A stretch of DNA of 32,856 bases from DATELY01 sp035276085 (GCA_035276085.1 DATELY010000170.1:1-32856); one strand, 5' to 3'. Shown: positions 7,730-15,607, counted from the first letter of the stretch. Translations and numbers: made by a program. Notes: a model not told the origin generated them from the letters alone.

Positions 7730-8974
7730 ATGCAAGCCCAAACGCCAGCCGCTGATCGAGAAGCGTTGCTCAAAGCGGTGTTGAACGATGCGTTTCCCGA
7801 CGAGCGCGGCCGCTTCGGTCCGTTCGGCGGGCGCTATGTGCCCGAAACATTGGTGCCCGCATTGGATCGGCTCGAAGCCGGCGTGCGGCGGTACTTGCGC
7901 GATCCGGATTTCCTCAATGAGTTTCACGCCGAGCTGCGCGATTGGATCGGTCGGCCGACGCCGCTCACATACGCGGGCACGCTGTCCAGGCGGTGGGGCG
8001 CGGACGTGTGGTTGAAGCGTGAGGATCTCGCGCATACGGGCGCGCACAAGATCAACAATTCCATCGGTCAGGTGTTGCTGGCGAAGAAGCTGGGTGCCAA
8101 GCGTGTGATCGCTGAGACCGGCGCGGGTCAGCACGGTGTTGCTTCTGCTGCAGCGTGCGCGCGCGTGGGACTGCCGTGCACGGTGTACATGGGTTCGATC
8201 GACATGGAACGCCAGGCGCCGAACGTCGGCCGCATGAAGCTGTTGGGTGCGACGGTTGCACCCGTCACCAGCGGTGACAAGACGTTGCGTGCGGCGGTGG
8301 ACGAAGCACTGCGCGATTGGGTGTCCGATCCCAACGGTACGTACTACTGTCTCGGCTCGGCCATTGGCCCGCATCCCTATCCGTACATCGTGCGTGAGCT
8401 GCAATCGGTGATCGGTCGCGAGGCACGTGAGCAGTTCCTCGAACGCACAGGCCGCTTGCCCGACATTGCGCTCGCGTGCGTGGGCGGTGGCTCGAATGCA
8501 ATCGGTTTGTTCTACCCGTTCGTGAAAGATCGCGAAGTGAAGTTGCTGGGACTCGAAGCCGGTGGTCTGGGCAGCGGGCTTGGCCAGAACGCGGCGTCGC
8601 TCGCGTTCGGACGACCGGGTGTACTGCAAGGCTGCTACTCACTGCTGTTGCAGGACGAGCACGGACAGATCCAGGAAACCCATTCGGTATCCGCCGGGCT
8701 CGACTATCCCGGCGTCGGACCCGAGCACGCGTTACTGATGACGATCGGTCGCGTGGAGTATCAGGCGGTCAACGATGATGAAGCGCTCGCCGCGCTGGAA
8801 GAGTGCTGCGCCGCTGAAGGCATCCTGCCGGCGATCGAATCGTCGCACGCATTTGCCGGTGCCAGGCGCTGGGCCAAGGCGAATCCCGGCAGGCAGATTC
8901 TCATCGGCCTTTCCGGGCGCGGCGACAAGGACATGCCGACGCTGCAGCGGACCGTGCTGCAAGGGAAGCTGTGA
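7730..8974 (+). CDS. trpB: Tryptophan synthase beta chain
   Basis: A 414-residue PLP enzyme that condenses indole with serine to form tryptophan in the alpha2beta2 complex. The PLP lysine is Lys107 in HTGAHKINN. Other hallmarks are GRFGPFGGRYVPETL near the N-terminus, KREDLAHTG, ETGAGQHGVA, CVGGGSNAIGLFYPF (phosphate-binding loop), SVSAGLDYPGVGPEHA, EGILPAIESSHA and LSGRGDKDM. The ATG at 7730 has GGAG ten bases upstream and matches family length. The open frame extends upstream to 7574, but that part is only translated repeat sequence and is left out. The stop overlaps the trpA start by one base. Confidence 0.97.
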   Translation: MQAQTPAADREALLKAVLNDAFPDERGRFGPFGGRYVPETLVPALDRLEAGVRRYLRDPDFLNEFHAELRDWIGRPTPLTYAGTLSRRWGADVWLKREDLAHTGAHKINNSIGQVLLAKKLGAKRVIAETGAGQHGVASAAACARVGLPCTVYMGSIDMERQAPNVGRMKLLGATVAPVTSGDKTLRAAVDEALRDWVSDPNGTYYCLGSAIGPHPYPYIVRELQSVIGREAREQFLERTGRLPDIALACVGGGSNAIGLFYPFVKDREVKLLGLEAGGLGSGLGQNAASLAFGRPGVLQGCYSLLLQDEHGQIQETHSVSAGLDYPGVGPEHALLMTIGRVEYQAVNDDEALAALEECCAAEGILPAIESSHAFAGARRWAKANPGRQILIGLSGRGDKDMPTLQRTVLQGKL

Positions 8975-9741
8975 TGCCCGCGCACGAACAGATCTCGAAT
9001 GCCATTCGCACCGCACGCTCGCAGGGCCGCCCCGCGCTCGTGCCGTACATCACCGCGGGCTTTCCGACTCGCGCCGCGTTTCGCGAGCAGCTGACCGCAA
9101 TCGCCAAGGTTGCCGACGCAATCGAGATCGGCGTGCCGTTCACCGATCCCATGGCAGACGGCACGACGATTCAGCGCTCCAGTCGCGTGGCGTTGGAACA
9201 GGGTGTGAACCTGCCGTGGATTCTGAGTGAGCTGCGTGAATTGAAAGGTCGTATCAAAACGCCGCTGTTGTTGATGAGCTATTTGAATCCGCTGCTCGCG
9301 TACGGCCTGGAGCGATTGCCGCAGGCCGCGGCGGCGGCTGGCGTGTCCGGTTTCATCATTCCGGACCTGCCGCTGGAAGAAAGTGCAGACATGCACGCGG
9401 CGCTCGAGCGAGAAGAGTTGGCACTGGTGCAGTTCGTGACGCCCGTGACGCCCATGGAGCGAGTGGAGAAGCTGAGTCGTGCCAGCCGCGGCTTCCTCTA
9501 CGCCGTCACGATGACCGGCATCACCGGGCAGAACGTCGCGCTGCCGGATGAGGTGATCGCGTATTTCAAACGTGTACGCGAGGTGTCGCCAGTGCCGGTG
9601 TGTGCCGGATTCGGTATTCGCGGCCCGGAACAGGTCGAGCGGCTGACGCCGCATGTCGATGGCGTGATCGTAGGGGCCGCGTTGGTCGAGGTGATCGAAC
9701 GTGGCGAGGATCCGGCCGTGTTCCTCAAGAGTCTGCGATAG
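8974..9741 (+). CDS. trpA: Tryptophan synthase alpha chain
   Basis: A 255-residue TIM-barrel subunit cleaving indole-3-glycerol phosphate and channelling indole to TrpB. The catalytic acids are Glu51 and Asp62 in EIGVPFTDPMADGTTIQ; the usual form is GxPxSDPxADGPxIQ, so Ser is Thr and Pro is Thr here. Further motifs are LLLMSYLNPLLAYG, GFIIPDLPLEE, FVTPVTP, GFLYAVTMTGITG and CAGFGIRGPEQV. The ATG at 8974 overlaps the trpB stop (TGATG); a GTG one codon upstream is the alternative. It is the last gene of the operon. No clear terminator follows, only remnants of the G/C palindromic repeat. Confidence 0.95.
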   Translation: MPAHEQISNAIRTARSQGRPALVPYITAGFPTRAAFREQLTAIAKVADAIEIGVPFTDPMADGTTIQRSSRVALEQGVNLPWILSELRELKGRIKTPLLLMSYLNPLLAYGLERLPQAAAAAGVSGFIIPDLPLEESADMHAALEREELALVQFVTPVTPMERVEKLSRASRGFLYAVTMTGITGQNVALPDEVIAYFKRVREVSPVPVCAGFGIRGPEQVERLTPHVDGVIVGAALVEVIERGEDPAVFLKSLR

Positions 9742-9750
9742 GTGCTAATT

Positions 9751-9864
9751 CCCTCCCCTAGGGTGGGGGCGAGCGCAAGGCGCGTTTCTTGTTTAAGAGC
9801 CCCCATCCTGTCCTGGCGCGCCACTTCCTCCGGTCGTTCCCCCGCTTCGCAAGGGAAGGGACGC
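9751..9864. repeat. G/C palindromic repeat, decayed copy
   Basis: Fragments of the 7576-7700 element are visible. CCCTCCCCTAGGGTGGGGGC at 9751-9770 looks like a right arm with its centre deleted. GCCCCCATCCTGTCC near 9799-9812 and CCCCCGCTTCGCAAGGGAAGGGA near 9839-9861 look like a disrupted left arm. The block fills the trpA to LOG interval. Confidence 0.6.
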
Positions 9865-9896
9865 TCGGCCGAACTGCCTTGCATAATGCCGCTGTG

Positions 9897-10460
9897 ATGA
9901 CCGAACGCTTCCCTACCTCCATCTGCGTCTTCTGCGGCTCCCGCACCGGCCGCGACCCGCGATATGCCGCCGCCACCCGCGGCATGGGGCAGCTGTTGGC
10001 CCAGAGCGGCATCACCCTCGTGTATGGCGGCGGCAGAGTGGGACTGATGGGCGAGCTGGCCGACGCCTGTCTGCAGGCCGGCGGGCGGGTCATCGGGGTG
10101 ATCCCCCAGATGCTGCTCGATCGTGAGGTCGGCCATGCCGGCCTGACCGAGTTGGAAGTGGTTGCCAGCCTCTCCGTGCGCAAGCAGCGCATGAGCGATC
10201 TGGCCCAGGCGTTCATTGCCTTGCCCGGAGGAATCGGCACGCTGGATGAGCTCTTTGAGGTGTGGACCTGGAGCCAGCTGCACCTGGAGCACAAGCCGTG
10301 CGGCGTCCTGAACGTGGGTGGCTATTACGATCCCCTGCTCGCCTTTCTGGACCGCACCGTCGAGGAGAACTTTCTCCGCGCCGAGTACCGCTCGACCTTG
10401 ATCGTGAGCCGCGACCCTGCAGATTTGCTTGCCCGATTAGCCGTGGCGCGGGGGGATTGA
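9897..10460 (+). CDS. LOG-family protein (nucleoside 5'-monophosphate phosphoribohydrolase)
   Basis: A 187-residue Rossmann-like protein of the LOG family (TIGR00730), which cleaves N6-modified or plain AMP-type nucleotides to a free base and ribose 5-phosphate. In plants and some bacteria it activates cytokinins; in most bacteria the physiological role is uncertain. Signature motifs: CVFCGSRTG at the N-terminus, YGGGRVGLMG, RKQRM at residues 97-101, and PGGIGTLDE at 110-118 carrying the catalytic Arg/Glu set. The ATG at 9897 matches the usual start; the frame is open upstream only through repeat sequence. It is 155 bp after trpA and probably independently expressed. An older 'lysine decarboxylase' label for this family is a misannotation. 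Confidence 0.88.
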   Translation: MTERFPTSICVFCGSRTGRDPRYAAATRGMGQLLAQSGITLVYGGGRVGLMGELADACLQAGGRVIGVIPQMLLDREVGHAGLTELEVVASLSVRKQRMSDLAQAFIALPGGIGTLDELFEVWTWSQLHLEHKPCGVLNVGGYYDPLLAFLDRTVEENFLRAEYRSTLIVSRDPADLLARLAVARGD

Positions 10461-10706
10461 CGCGCGTTTTCGCAGGTCTGCTTGGCGCGAGTGGCCACTT
10501 CATCATTCGAGGCCAGTGCTTTCTTCAGGGCTTGAGTACACCGCGCAGCGTGTCGAACCGACCTGTGAAAATGCGGGTCAATCTCCTACATCAGTGCGCT
10601 ACCCGTGCCCTTGACACCCCGAGGGGTAGCCTGCAGCCTGTCGCGCCGCCGTGCAGTCCGCATCGCGGTGCTTGTGAGCCACGAATGTTGGCGGGAGTCG
10701 ATTTAG
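10461..10706. other. Intergenic region upstream of panD
   Basis: I see no gene in these 246 bases. TTGACA at 10611-10616 is a perfect -35 hexamer, but no good -10 lies at the correct spacing. A small CCCCGAGGGG palindrome follows at 10617-10626. GGGAG lies nine to ten bases before the panD ATG. Confidence 0.35.
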
Positions 10707-11087
10707 ATGCTGCGTACCATGCTCCAGGCGAAGCTGCACCGCGTTCGCGTCACTGAAGCCGTTCTGGACTACGAAGGCTCCTGCGGGATCGACGAGGCGT
10801 TGCTCGAGGCATCCGGCCTGCGCGAGTTCCAATACATCGAGCTCTACAACGTCAACAACGGTGAGCGCTTCTCGACGTACATCATCAAGGCGCCGCGCGG
10901 CTCGGGTTCCATTTCGTTGAATGGCGCCGCGGCTCGCAAAGCCGCGATCGGCGATCCATTGATCATCTGCGCCTACTCCACGTACTCCGACGCGGAGCTC
11001 GAACGCTATCAACCCGTCGTCGTGCTGGTGGATGAGAACAACCGGCCACGTGAAGTGAGCAAGAAGCGGTTGGCGGTTAGCGGTTAG
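10707..11087 (+). CDS. panD: Aspartate 1-decarboxylase (pyruvoyl-dependent)
   Basis: A 126-residue proenzyme making beta-alanine from aspartate for pantothenate and CoA. The self-cleavage site Gly24-Ser25 lies in YEGSCGID, so Ser25 should become the pyruvoyl group. MLxAKLHRVRVTEA, NVNNGERFSTYII, NGAAARKAAIGD and VVLVDENNRP are family motifs. Length equals E. coli PanD. The final residues (about KKRLAVSG) and the TAG stop are encoded by the first heptamers of an intergenic repeat, so the natural C-terminus has been replaced without changing total length much. panB and panC are not adjacent. A dedA-like gene follows, separated only by the repeat. Confidence 0.95.
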   Translation: MLRTMLQAKLHRVRVTEAVLDYEGSCGIDEALLEASGLREFQYIELYNVNNGERFSTYIIKAPRGSGSISLNGAAARKAAIGDPLIICAYSTYSDAELERYQPVVVLVDENNRPREVSKKRLAVSG

Positions 11088-11173
11088 CGGTTGGTCAGAG
11101 CGCGCGCTGGCGCGCCGAGCCCGCTTCATCGTCCCGCCAACCAACCGCTAACCGCCAACCGCCAACCGCTTCT
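11062..11173. repeat. Heptamer-arm inverted repeat, copy H1 (panD-dedA junction)
   Basis: The left arm (11062-11095) is tandem heptamers of the form GCGGTTA/G, ending GGTTGGTCAGAG. A GC-rich core follows. The right arm (about 11134-11173) is inverted heptamers (CCAACCG/CTAACCG) ending AACCGCTTCT, directly against the ATG of the next gene. The left arm begins AGAAGCGGTT, mirroring the end of the right arm. The left arm encodes the PanD C-terminus and stop. Copies are at 13471-13591 (inverted) and 15039-15080 (half). Confidence 0.85.
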
Positions 11174-11827
11174 ATGGATCTATTGTTGTGGTTCGTCGAT
11201 TTCATCCTGCACCTCGATCGCCACCTGACCGAGCTGGTGGCCGACTATTCGCTGTGGGTCTATGCGATCCTGTTCGTCATCATCTTTTGCGAAACGGGTC
11301 TGGTCGTCACGCCGTTTCTGCCAGGCGATTCGCTGCTGTTCGCACTGGGTGCCTTGGCCGCCGTCGATCGGACCGGCACATTGAACCCCGTCTGGATCTG
11401 GTTGCTGCTGACGCTGGCAGCCGTGCTCGGCAATGAAGTGAACTATCGGATTGGCGCCGCCATCGGGCCGCGGGCCTTCAGCGGCAACATCCGCTGGCTC
11501 AAACGCGACTACTTGCTCAGGACGCAGAGCTTCTACGAGAAGCACGGCAAGCTCACGATCATCCTCTCGCGCTTCCTGCCGATCGTCCGCACGTTCGCGC
11601 CCTTTGTCGCCGGCATCGGTCGGATGAACCCGCGCGTGTTCTCGCTCTACAACCTCGTCGGTGGATTCTCGTGGGTTAGCTTGTTCGTGTGGGCGGGCTA
11701 CCTGTTCGGCAACGTGCCGCTGGTGAAGAACAACTTCGGGGTCGTGACGATCGTGATCATCGTGCTCTCGCTGCTCCCGGTCGCGTGGGGCTTGTTGAAG
11801 CGCGACCCGCCGCAAGCGGCCAGCTAA
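11174..11827 (+). CDS. DedA-family inner-membrane protein
   Basis: A 217-residue polytopic membrane protein of the DedA/SNARE-associated (VTT) family; members include undecaprenyl-phosphate or phospholipid flippases. Hydrophobic segments lie near residues 22-45, 50-75, 135-160 and 178-205. Family signatures are FCETGLVVTPFLPGDSLLFALG near residue 37, GNEVNYRIGAAIG, FYEKHGKLTIILSRFLPIVRTFAPFVAGIGRM, and a GGFSWVSLFVWAGYLFG end segment. The start codon touches the heptamer repeat with no visible Shine-Dalgarno, and no upstream alternative start exists in frame. Its stop overlaps the convergent ubiB stop by 3-4 bp. The substrate cannot be assigned from sequence. Confidence 0.88.
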   Translation: MDLLLWFVDFILHLDRHLTELVADYSLWVYAILFVIIFCETGLVVTPFLPGDSLLFALGALAAVDRTGTLNPVWIWLLLTLAAVLGNEVNYRIGAAIGPRAFSGNIRWLKRDYLLRTQSFYEKHGKLTIILSRFLPIVRTFAPFVAGIGRMNPRVFSLYNLVGGFSWVSLFVWAGYLFGNVPLVKNNFGVVTIVIIVLSLLPVAWGLLKRDPPQAAS

Positions 11828-13461
11828 GGCAACCAGCTCCGCGTCCGCGCCCGCCACATCGCACCGACGCTCACGGCCAGCAACGCCCACCCGATCCATT
11901 CCGGCAGCCACAGCATCGCGCCGAGGAATGTGAAGCCTGCGACGAGTCGCAACTCCAGCCGCCTCTCGCGCGTCGCCATCTCCGCTCTCAATGCCGCGAG
12001 ATCCACGTTGTGGGTCTTCACGTGCAGCCGGTCTTCGGTTGCGCGCTGTATGAGCTCCACCGCCAGCTGCGGCAGCTCACGCAATGCCTCGGCCACGCTC
12101 GGCAGCTCCTTGCGGATCTGAGCGCGCACCGCTTCGAAGCTGAGCTGCTCGCGGCTCCACTGGTTCAATAGCGGCTGCGCCGTCTGCCACAAATCCAGTT
12201 CGGGGTAGAGCTGCCGGCCGAGGCCCTCGATCTGCAACAGTGTTTTCTGTATCAACACGAGCTGCGGCTGCAGGTGGGCGTCGAAGCGCTGTGCCGCGGC
12301 AAACAAGCCCAACAACACCTGACCGAACGAGATGTCTTTCAGCGGCTTGTTCGCGATGGGCTCGCACACCGTGCGAACCGCCGATTCCAGCTCATCGATG
12401 CGGACGTGAGCGGGCACCCAGCCCGATTCGATGTGCAACTCGGCGATACGGCGATAGTCGTGATCCAGGAATGCGGCGGTGTTCTGCGCGAGCAGGCGCT
12501 GATCACGCGGATCGAGCGTGCCGACGATGCCGAAGTCCACGGCGGCGTAGCGCGGATGCTCGGGGTCGTCGGTGAGGACGAAGATGTTTCCCGGGTGCAT
12601 GTCCGCGTGGAAGAAGTTGTGCCGGAACGCCTGCGTGAAGAAGATCTCCACGCCGTTCTCGGCCAAGCGACGGATGTTCACGCCACGCTTGCGCAGCTCG
12701 GGCAGATCGCTGATGAGCACGCCGTGGATGCGTTCCATCACCATTACGTCCTTGCGGCAGTAATCCCAGTACACGGCCGGCACGTACAGCAGCCGCGAGC
12801 CGATGAAGTTGCGCCTGAGCTGAGCGGCATTGGCCGCTTCGCGCATCAGATCGAGCTCGTCGAGAATGGTCTTTTCGTACTCGCGTACCACTTCGACCGG
12901 ATGCAGCCGATGCGAGTCCTTCCAGTAGGTCACCGCCAGGCGCGCGAGCGCGTACATCACTTCGATGTCGCGCTCGATCGACGGCTTGATGCTGGGCCGC
13001 ACGATCTTCACAGCGACCTCTTCACCCGTCAGCAGCTGCGCGCCATGCACCTGCGCGATCGTGGCGGCGGCGAGCGGCTCGGCGTCGAAACGCGCAAACA
13101 CTTCATTCAAGGGCCGGCCGTAGATGGCCTGCAGCATCTGCTGAGCGACCGCACTCGCAAACGGCGGCACGCGATCCTGCAGCAATGCGAGCTCATCGGC
13201 GATGTCCGGCGGCAGCAGATCGCGTCGCGTGGACAGCGTCTGTCCGAGCTTCATGAAGATCGGACCGAGGGCTTCCAGCGCGAGCCGCAAACGTTCGCCG
13301 CGCGGTCCCTGACGCGAGCGTTTGAACCACGTCGCCGGCGATAGATAAAAGACGAAACGCACTGGCCGGAACAGATGCGTGGCCAGGATGATCTCGTGCA
13401 AACCGTATTGCACGAGCACACGTTGGATCTGAAGCAGTCGCAGCAGGACGCGCAGGCGCAT
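11824..13461 (-). CDS. ubiB: Ubiquinone biosynthesis accessory kinase-like protein UbiB
   Basis: A 545-residue ADCK/ABC1 atypical kinase-like ATPase needed for ubiquinone synthesis and presumed to assist extraction or handling of membrane-bound intermediates. Motifs: KLGQ at 71-74 (the KxGQ signature) within FMKLGQTLSTRRDLLP; an Ala-rich nucleotide loop AAATIAQVHGA; invariant Lys in VAVKIVRP; HADMHPGNIFV; and VDFGIVGTLD replacing the DFG region. Two C-terminal hydrophobic segments (about residues 500-540) form the membrane anchor. Length matches E. coli UbiB (546). It is downstream of ubiJ, separated by heptamer repeat H2. The start has TTTTTTATTC in front and no Shine-Dalgarno. Confidence 0.95.
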   Translation of the reverse strand: MRLRVLLRLLQIQRVLVQYGLHEIILATHLFRPVRFVFYLSPATWFKRSRQGPRGERLRLALEALGPIFMKLGQTLSTRRDLLPPDIADELALLQDRVPPFASAVAQQMLQAIYGRPLNEVFARFDAEPLAAATIAQVHGAQLLTGEEVAVKIVRPSIKPSIERDIEVMYALARLAVTYWKDSHRLHPVEVVREYEKTILDELDLMREAANAAQLRRNFIGSRLLYVPAVYWDYCRKDVMVMERIHGVLISDLPELRKRGVNIRRLAENGVEIFFTQAFRHNFFHADMHPGNIFVLTDDPEHPRYAAVDFGIVGTLDPRDQRLLAQNTAAFLDHDYRRIAELHIESGWVPAHVRIDELESAVRTVCEPIANKPLKDISFGQVLLGLFAAAQRFDAHLQPQLVLIQKTLLQIEGLGRQLYPELDLWQTAQPLLNQWSREQLSFEAVRAQIRKELPSVAEALRELPQLAVELIQRATEDRLHVKTHNVDLAALRAEMATRERRLELRLVAGFTFLGAMLWLPEWIGWALLAVSVGAMWRARTRSWLP

Positions 13462-13470
13462 GAATAAAAA

Positions 13471-13591
13471 AGCGGTTAGCGGTTAGCGGTTGGCGGTTGG
13501 GAAGCGTCGGATTGCAGCGGCCGCAAGCGCGCCCGGCGCGCGGCAGCGCGCTCCGGACCAACCGCCAACCGCCAACCGTTAACCGCTTCTT
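13471..13591. repeat. Heptamer-arm inverted repeat, copy H2 (ubiJ-ubiB junction)
   Basis: The left arm is AGCGGTTAGCGGTTAGCGG and following heptamers (13471-13500). The right arm is CCAACCGCCAACCG... ending GTTAACCGCTTCTT (about 13558-13591). The GC-rich core matches H1 when read on the other strand (GGTTGGTC.GGAGCGC), so this copy is inverted relative to H1. The right arm contains the ubiJ stop codon. On the minus strand the left arm is followed by TTTTTT, so the RNA form resembles an intrinsic terminator just before ubiB. Confidence 0.85.
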
Positions 13592-14175
13592 CCATGTCGT
13601 TCGAGCCGCTCGATGCGCGCGATCGTGCGCTCGACGTCGTCACGCAAGGTGTCGACGGCGGCGACGAATTCGTCCGCCTCCGTGCGCGTCACGAGATCGC
13701 GGCTTTCCTCTTGCAGAAACTCCGCGACGTTGCGCGCGAAGGTGTCGCGAGCACGCTCTCCGAAACGCAAGAAACCGCGTGCGGCTTCGCCGATCTGATG
13801 CGCAGCGACATCGCCAACCAGGCGCGAGAGCTCCTCCTCGAGATCCGGTCGCGCTGTACCCAGCAGATCCGCAAAGGCTTGCGCCACTTCGGCATCGCCC
13901 TCGATGTGCAGACTTTGCGATGTCACGGCAGTTCGATCGCGCAGCAGACGCACGAGCGTCAGCGGTGTTCCGCGCAGGCGCGCGTTGGCCGCGACGTTCT
14001 GTGCTGCGCCGATGGCGATGCGGTCACCGAGCGACTTCATCGTGAATTGAAATGGCGTGCCGCTGAGCGCCAGCGACAAGCTCTTGCCCTCGAGCTTGCG
14101 GCACGCAAGCCGCGCTGCGGATGAGTTGGCAATGTTCCGATTGAGGATGGACTCGAATGGCGTGAGCGGCGACAT
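13579..14175 (-). CDS. ubiJ: Ubiquinone biosynthesis accessory factor UbiJ (SCP2-domain)
   Basis: A 198-residue lipid-binding scaffold of the soluble Ubi complex; in E. coli it binds hydrophobic biosynthetic intermediates through an SCP2 domain. Residues about 15-115 fit the SCP2 fold (LEGKSLSLALSGTPFQFTMKSLGDRI, then HIEGDAEVAQAFADLL). The C-terminal half is a long charged helix with coiled-coil character. Sequence similarity in this family is low, so the position between ubiE and ubiB is strong support. The final residues GRSG and the TAA stop come from repeat H2, so the native C-terminus is truncated or replaced. It is 13 bp after ubiE. Confidence 0.88.
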   Translation of the reverse strand: MSPLTPFESILNRNIANSSAARLACRKLEGKSLSLALSGTPFQFTMKSLGDRIAIGAAQNVAANARLRGTPLTLVRLLRDRTAVTSQSLHIEGDAEVAQAFADLLGTARPDLEEELSRLVGDVAAHQIGEAARGFLRFGERARDTFARNVAEFLQEESRDLVTRTEADEFVAAVDTLRDDVERTIARIERLERHGRSG

Positions 14176-14188
14176 GCCTGGCGCTCCT

Positions 14189-14959
14189 TCAATATCGATA
14201 GCCGCGGTGCAGGGCCACGATGCCGCCGCTCAGGTTGTGATGGCGGCAGCCCTCGAGGCCGGCCTCGGTCATCATGCGCAGCAGTGTCGGTTGATCCGGA
14301 AAGCGTCGGATGGATTCGGCTAGATAGCGATAGCTCGCCTCATCCTTGGCCACGCGCTTGCCGAGCCACGGCAGCACGGTGAATGAGTAAGCGTCGTAAA
14401 TCGGTTTCAGTCCGGGCGCGACGGGACGAGAGAACTCCAGCACCATCAATTGACCGCCCGGCTTCAACACGCGTCGCATGGAGGCGAGTGCCGCCGCCTT
14501 GTCCGTCACATTGCGCAGCCCGAAACCGATCGTGACGCAATCGAAGCTCGCGTCCGGAAAGGGCAGGCGTTCGGCGTTGGCCTGCACCGCGCGGATGTTG
14601 TGCGCGAAGCCGCGGTCCAGGGTGTGATCGCGCCCACGCGCCAGCATCGCAGCATTGATGTCGGACAGGATCACGAGACCGTTCTCACCCACCTGTCGTC
14701 CCATGCCCATTGCCAGGTCGCCCGTGCCGCCGGCCACATCGAGCGCACGCATGCCGGGTCGCAGGCCCGTCTGCGACAGCGTGAACTGCTTCCACACCCG
14801 ATGCGCCCCCAACGACATCAAGTCGTTCATGACATCGTAATTGGACGCAACCGACTCGAAGACCGAACGGACACGCCCGGCCTTCTCGGTAAGCGGGACT
14901 TGCTCGTAACCGAAGTCGGTGGTGCCGGAGGGAGGGGATGACGGGGGTTCGACTGGCAT
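14189..14959 (-). CDS. ubiE: Ubiquinone/menaquinone C-methyltransferase UbiE
   Basis: A 256-residue SAM-dependent methyltransferase adding the C-methyl group in ubiquinone (and demethylmenaquinone) synthesis. Motif I is LDVAGGTGDLA. Other family signatures are VFESVASNYDVMNDLMSLGAHRVWK, NAERLPFPDASFDCVTIGFGLRNV, RVLKPGGQLMVLEFS, YDAYSFTVLPWLGK and YRYLAESIRRFPDQ. It is the first gene of ubiE-ubiJ-ubiB, and upstream lies a repeat-filled interval. The first 12 residues (Pro/Ser-rich) may be non-essential, and a later start is possible. Confidence 0.96.
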   Translation of the reverse strand: MPVEPPSSPPSGTTDFGYEQVPLTEKAGRVRSVFESVASNYDVMNDLMSLGAHRVWKQFTLSQTGLRPGMRALDVAGGTGDLAMGMGRQVGENGLVILSDINAAMLARGRDHTLDRGFAHNIRAVQANAERLPFPDASFDCVTIGFGLRNVTDKAAALASMRRVLKPGGQLMVLEFSRPVAPGLKPIYDAYSFTVLPWLGKRVAKDEASYRYLAESIRRFPDQPTLLRMMTEAGLEGCRHHNLSGGIVALHRGYRY

Positions 14960-15125
14960 GGCGGGATTGTAGCGGGGTGGGGAGCGCTGCGCGGGCGGGT
15001 TGGATGCGGGCCCGGCTAGCTGGCTGGCTAGTATGAAAGAAGCGGTTGGCGGTTAGCGGTTGGCGGTTGGTCAGAGCGCTACCGCGCTTTCATCCCTTCG
15101 GGGTCGTGCGCAGCGCGATGGACAA
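14960..15125. repeat. Repeat fragments upstream of ubiE: octamer fragment and heptamer half copy H3
   Basis: Between ubiE and DUF971. Positions 15015-15032 carry a short octamer-type fragment (GCTAGCTGGCTGGCTAG). Positions 15039-15080 carry AGAAGCGGTT, tandem heptamers, and GGTTGGTCAGAGCGC, which match the left half of H1. No right arm follows; the sequence goes straight into octamer copy O2. The ubiE promoter should be in here but is not recognisable. Confidence 0.75.
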
Positions 15126-15212
15126 CTAGCTGGTCTGCTGGTCAGCTGGCCAGAAAGATCCGAGAGATGGACGCAGCCTCTGGCCAGCAAGCCAGCCGAC
15201 CAGCTAGCCAGC
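15126..15212. repeat. Octamer-arm inverted repeat, copy O2
   Basis: The left arm is octamers ending CAGCTGGCCAGA (15126-15154). The unique core is about 24 bases. The right arm starts TCTGGCCAGC (15179-15212). It lies 12 bases beyond the DUF971 stop on the minus strand, so it would form a hairpin in that transcript's 3' end. Confidence 0.85.
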
Positions 15213-15224
15213 TCCGCAACCCCA

Positions 15225-15596
15225 CTACCCCTTCTTCCCTACCGGCGTCGGATACGCAATGCCCAACTCCTGCAGCCGCGCCAGATACTGCGCCCACTTC
15301 TGCTCGCGCTCACGACCCAGCTCTTCGAGGTAGCTCCAGGTGTAGAGGCCCGTGTTGTGGCCGTCGTCGAAGACGAGCTGCAAAGCGTAGTTACCCACCG
15401 GCTGAGCGGCCTTGATCCGGACATCGTGCTTGCCGAGCTGCAACGTCTCCTGACCGGGTCCATGGCCACGCACTTCGGCCGACGGCGAAAACACACGCAG
15501 GTACTCGAACGGCAGCTCGTACCGAGCGCCATTGTCGAACGCGATGTCGAGTACGCGCGATTGCGTGCGGAGCTTGATGGCGGTGGGATGGGGCAT
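15225..15596 (-). CDS. DUF971 protein (gamma-butyrobetaine hydroxylase-like N-terminal domain)
   Basis: A 123-residue stand-alone DUF971 domain, a small fold also found at the N-terminus of gamma-butyrobetaine hydroxylases. Motifs are LRTQSRVLDIAFDNGARYELPFEYLRVFSPSAEV and PVGNYALQLVFDDGHNTGLYTWSYLEEL, both strong family signatures. The enzymatic role is unknown; linkage to hslVU and ubiEJB is widely conserved in Gammaproteobacteria. It has no obvious Shine-Dalgarno; octamer repeats lie on both sides, 12 bases beyond the stop and about 12 bases before the start. Confidence 0.88.
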   Translation of the reverse strand: MPHPTAIKLRTQSRVLDIAFDNGARYELPFEYLRVFSPSAEVRGHGPGQETLQLGKHDVRIKAAQPVGNYALQLVFDDGHNTGLYTWSYLEELGREREQKWAQYLARLQELGIAYPTPVGKKG

Positions 15597-15607
15597 GTCT
15601 GCGAAGA

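Noticed and set aside
9789..9896. N-terminal extension of the LOG protein
   Set aside because: The residues are translated repeat fragments; conserved sequence begins at MTERFPTS.
11062..11173. Telomere-like or integration-site repeats
   Set aside because: The heptamers resemble telomere repeats only in unit size. They lie inside an ordinary operon region and come as inverted pairs.
12274..13344. A 356-codon plus-strand frame opposite ubiB
   Set aside because: Shadow of UbiB, with no domain-like motif.
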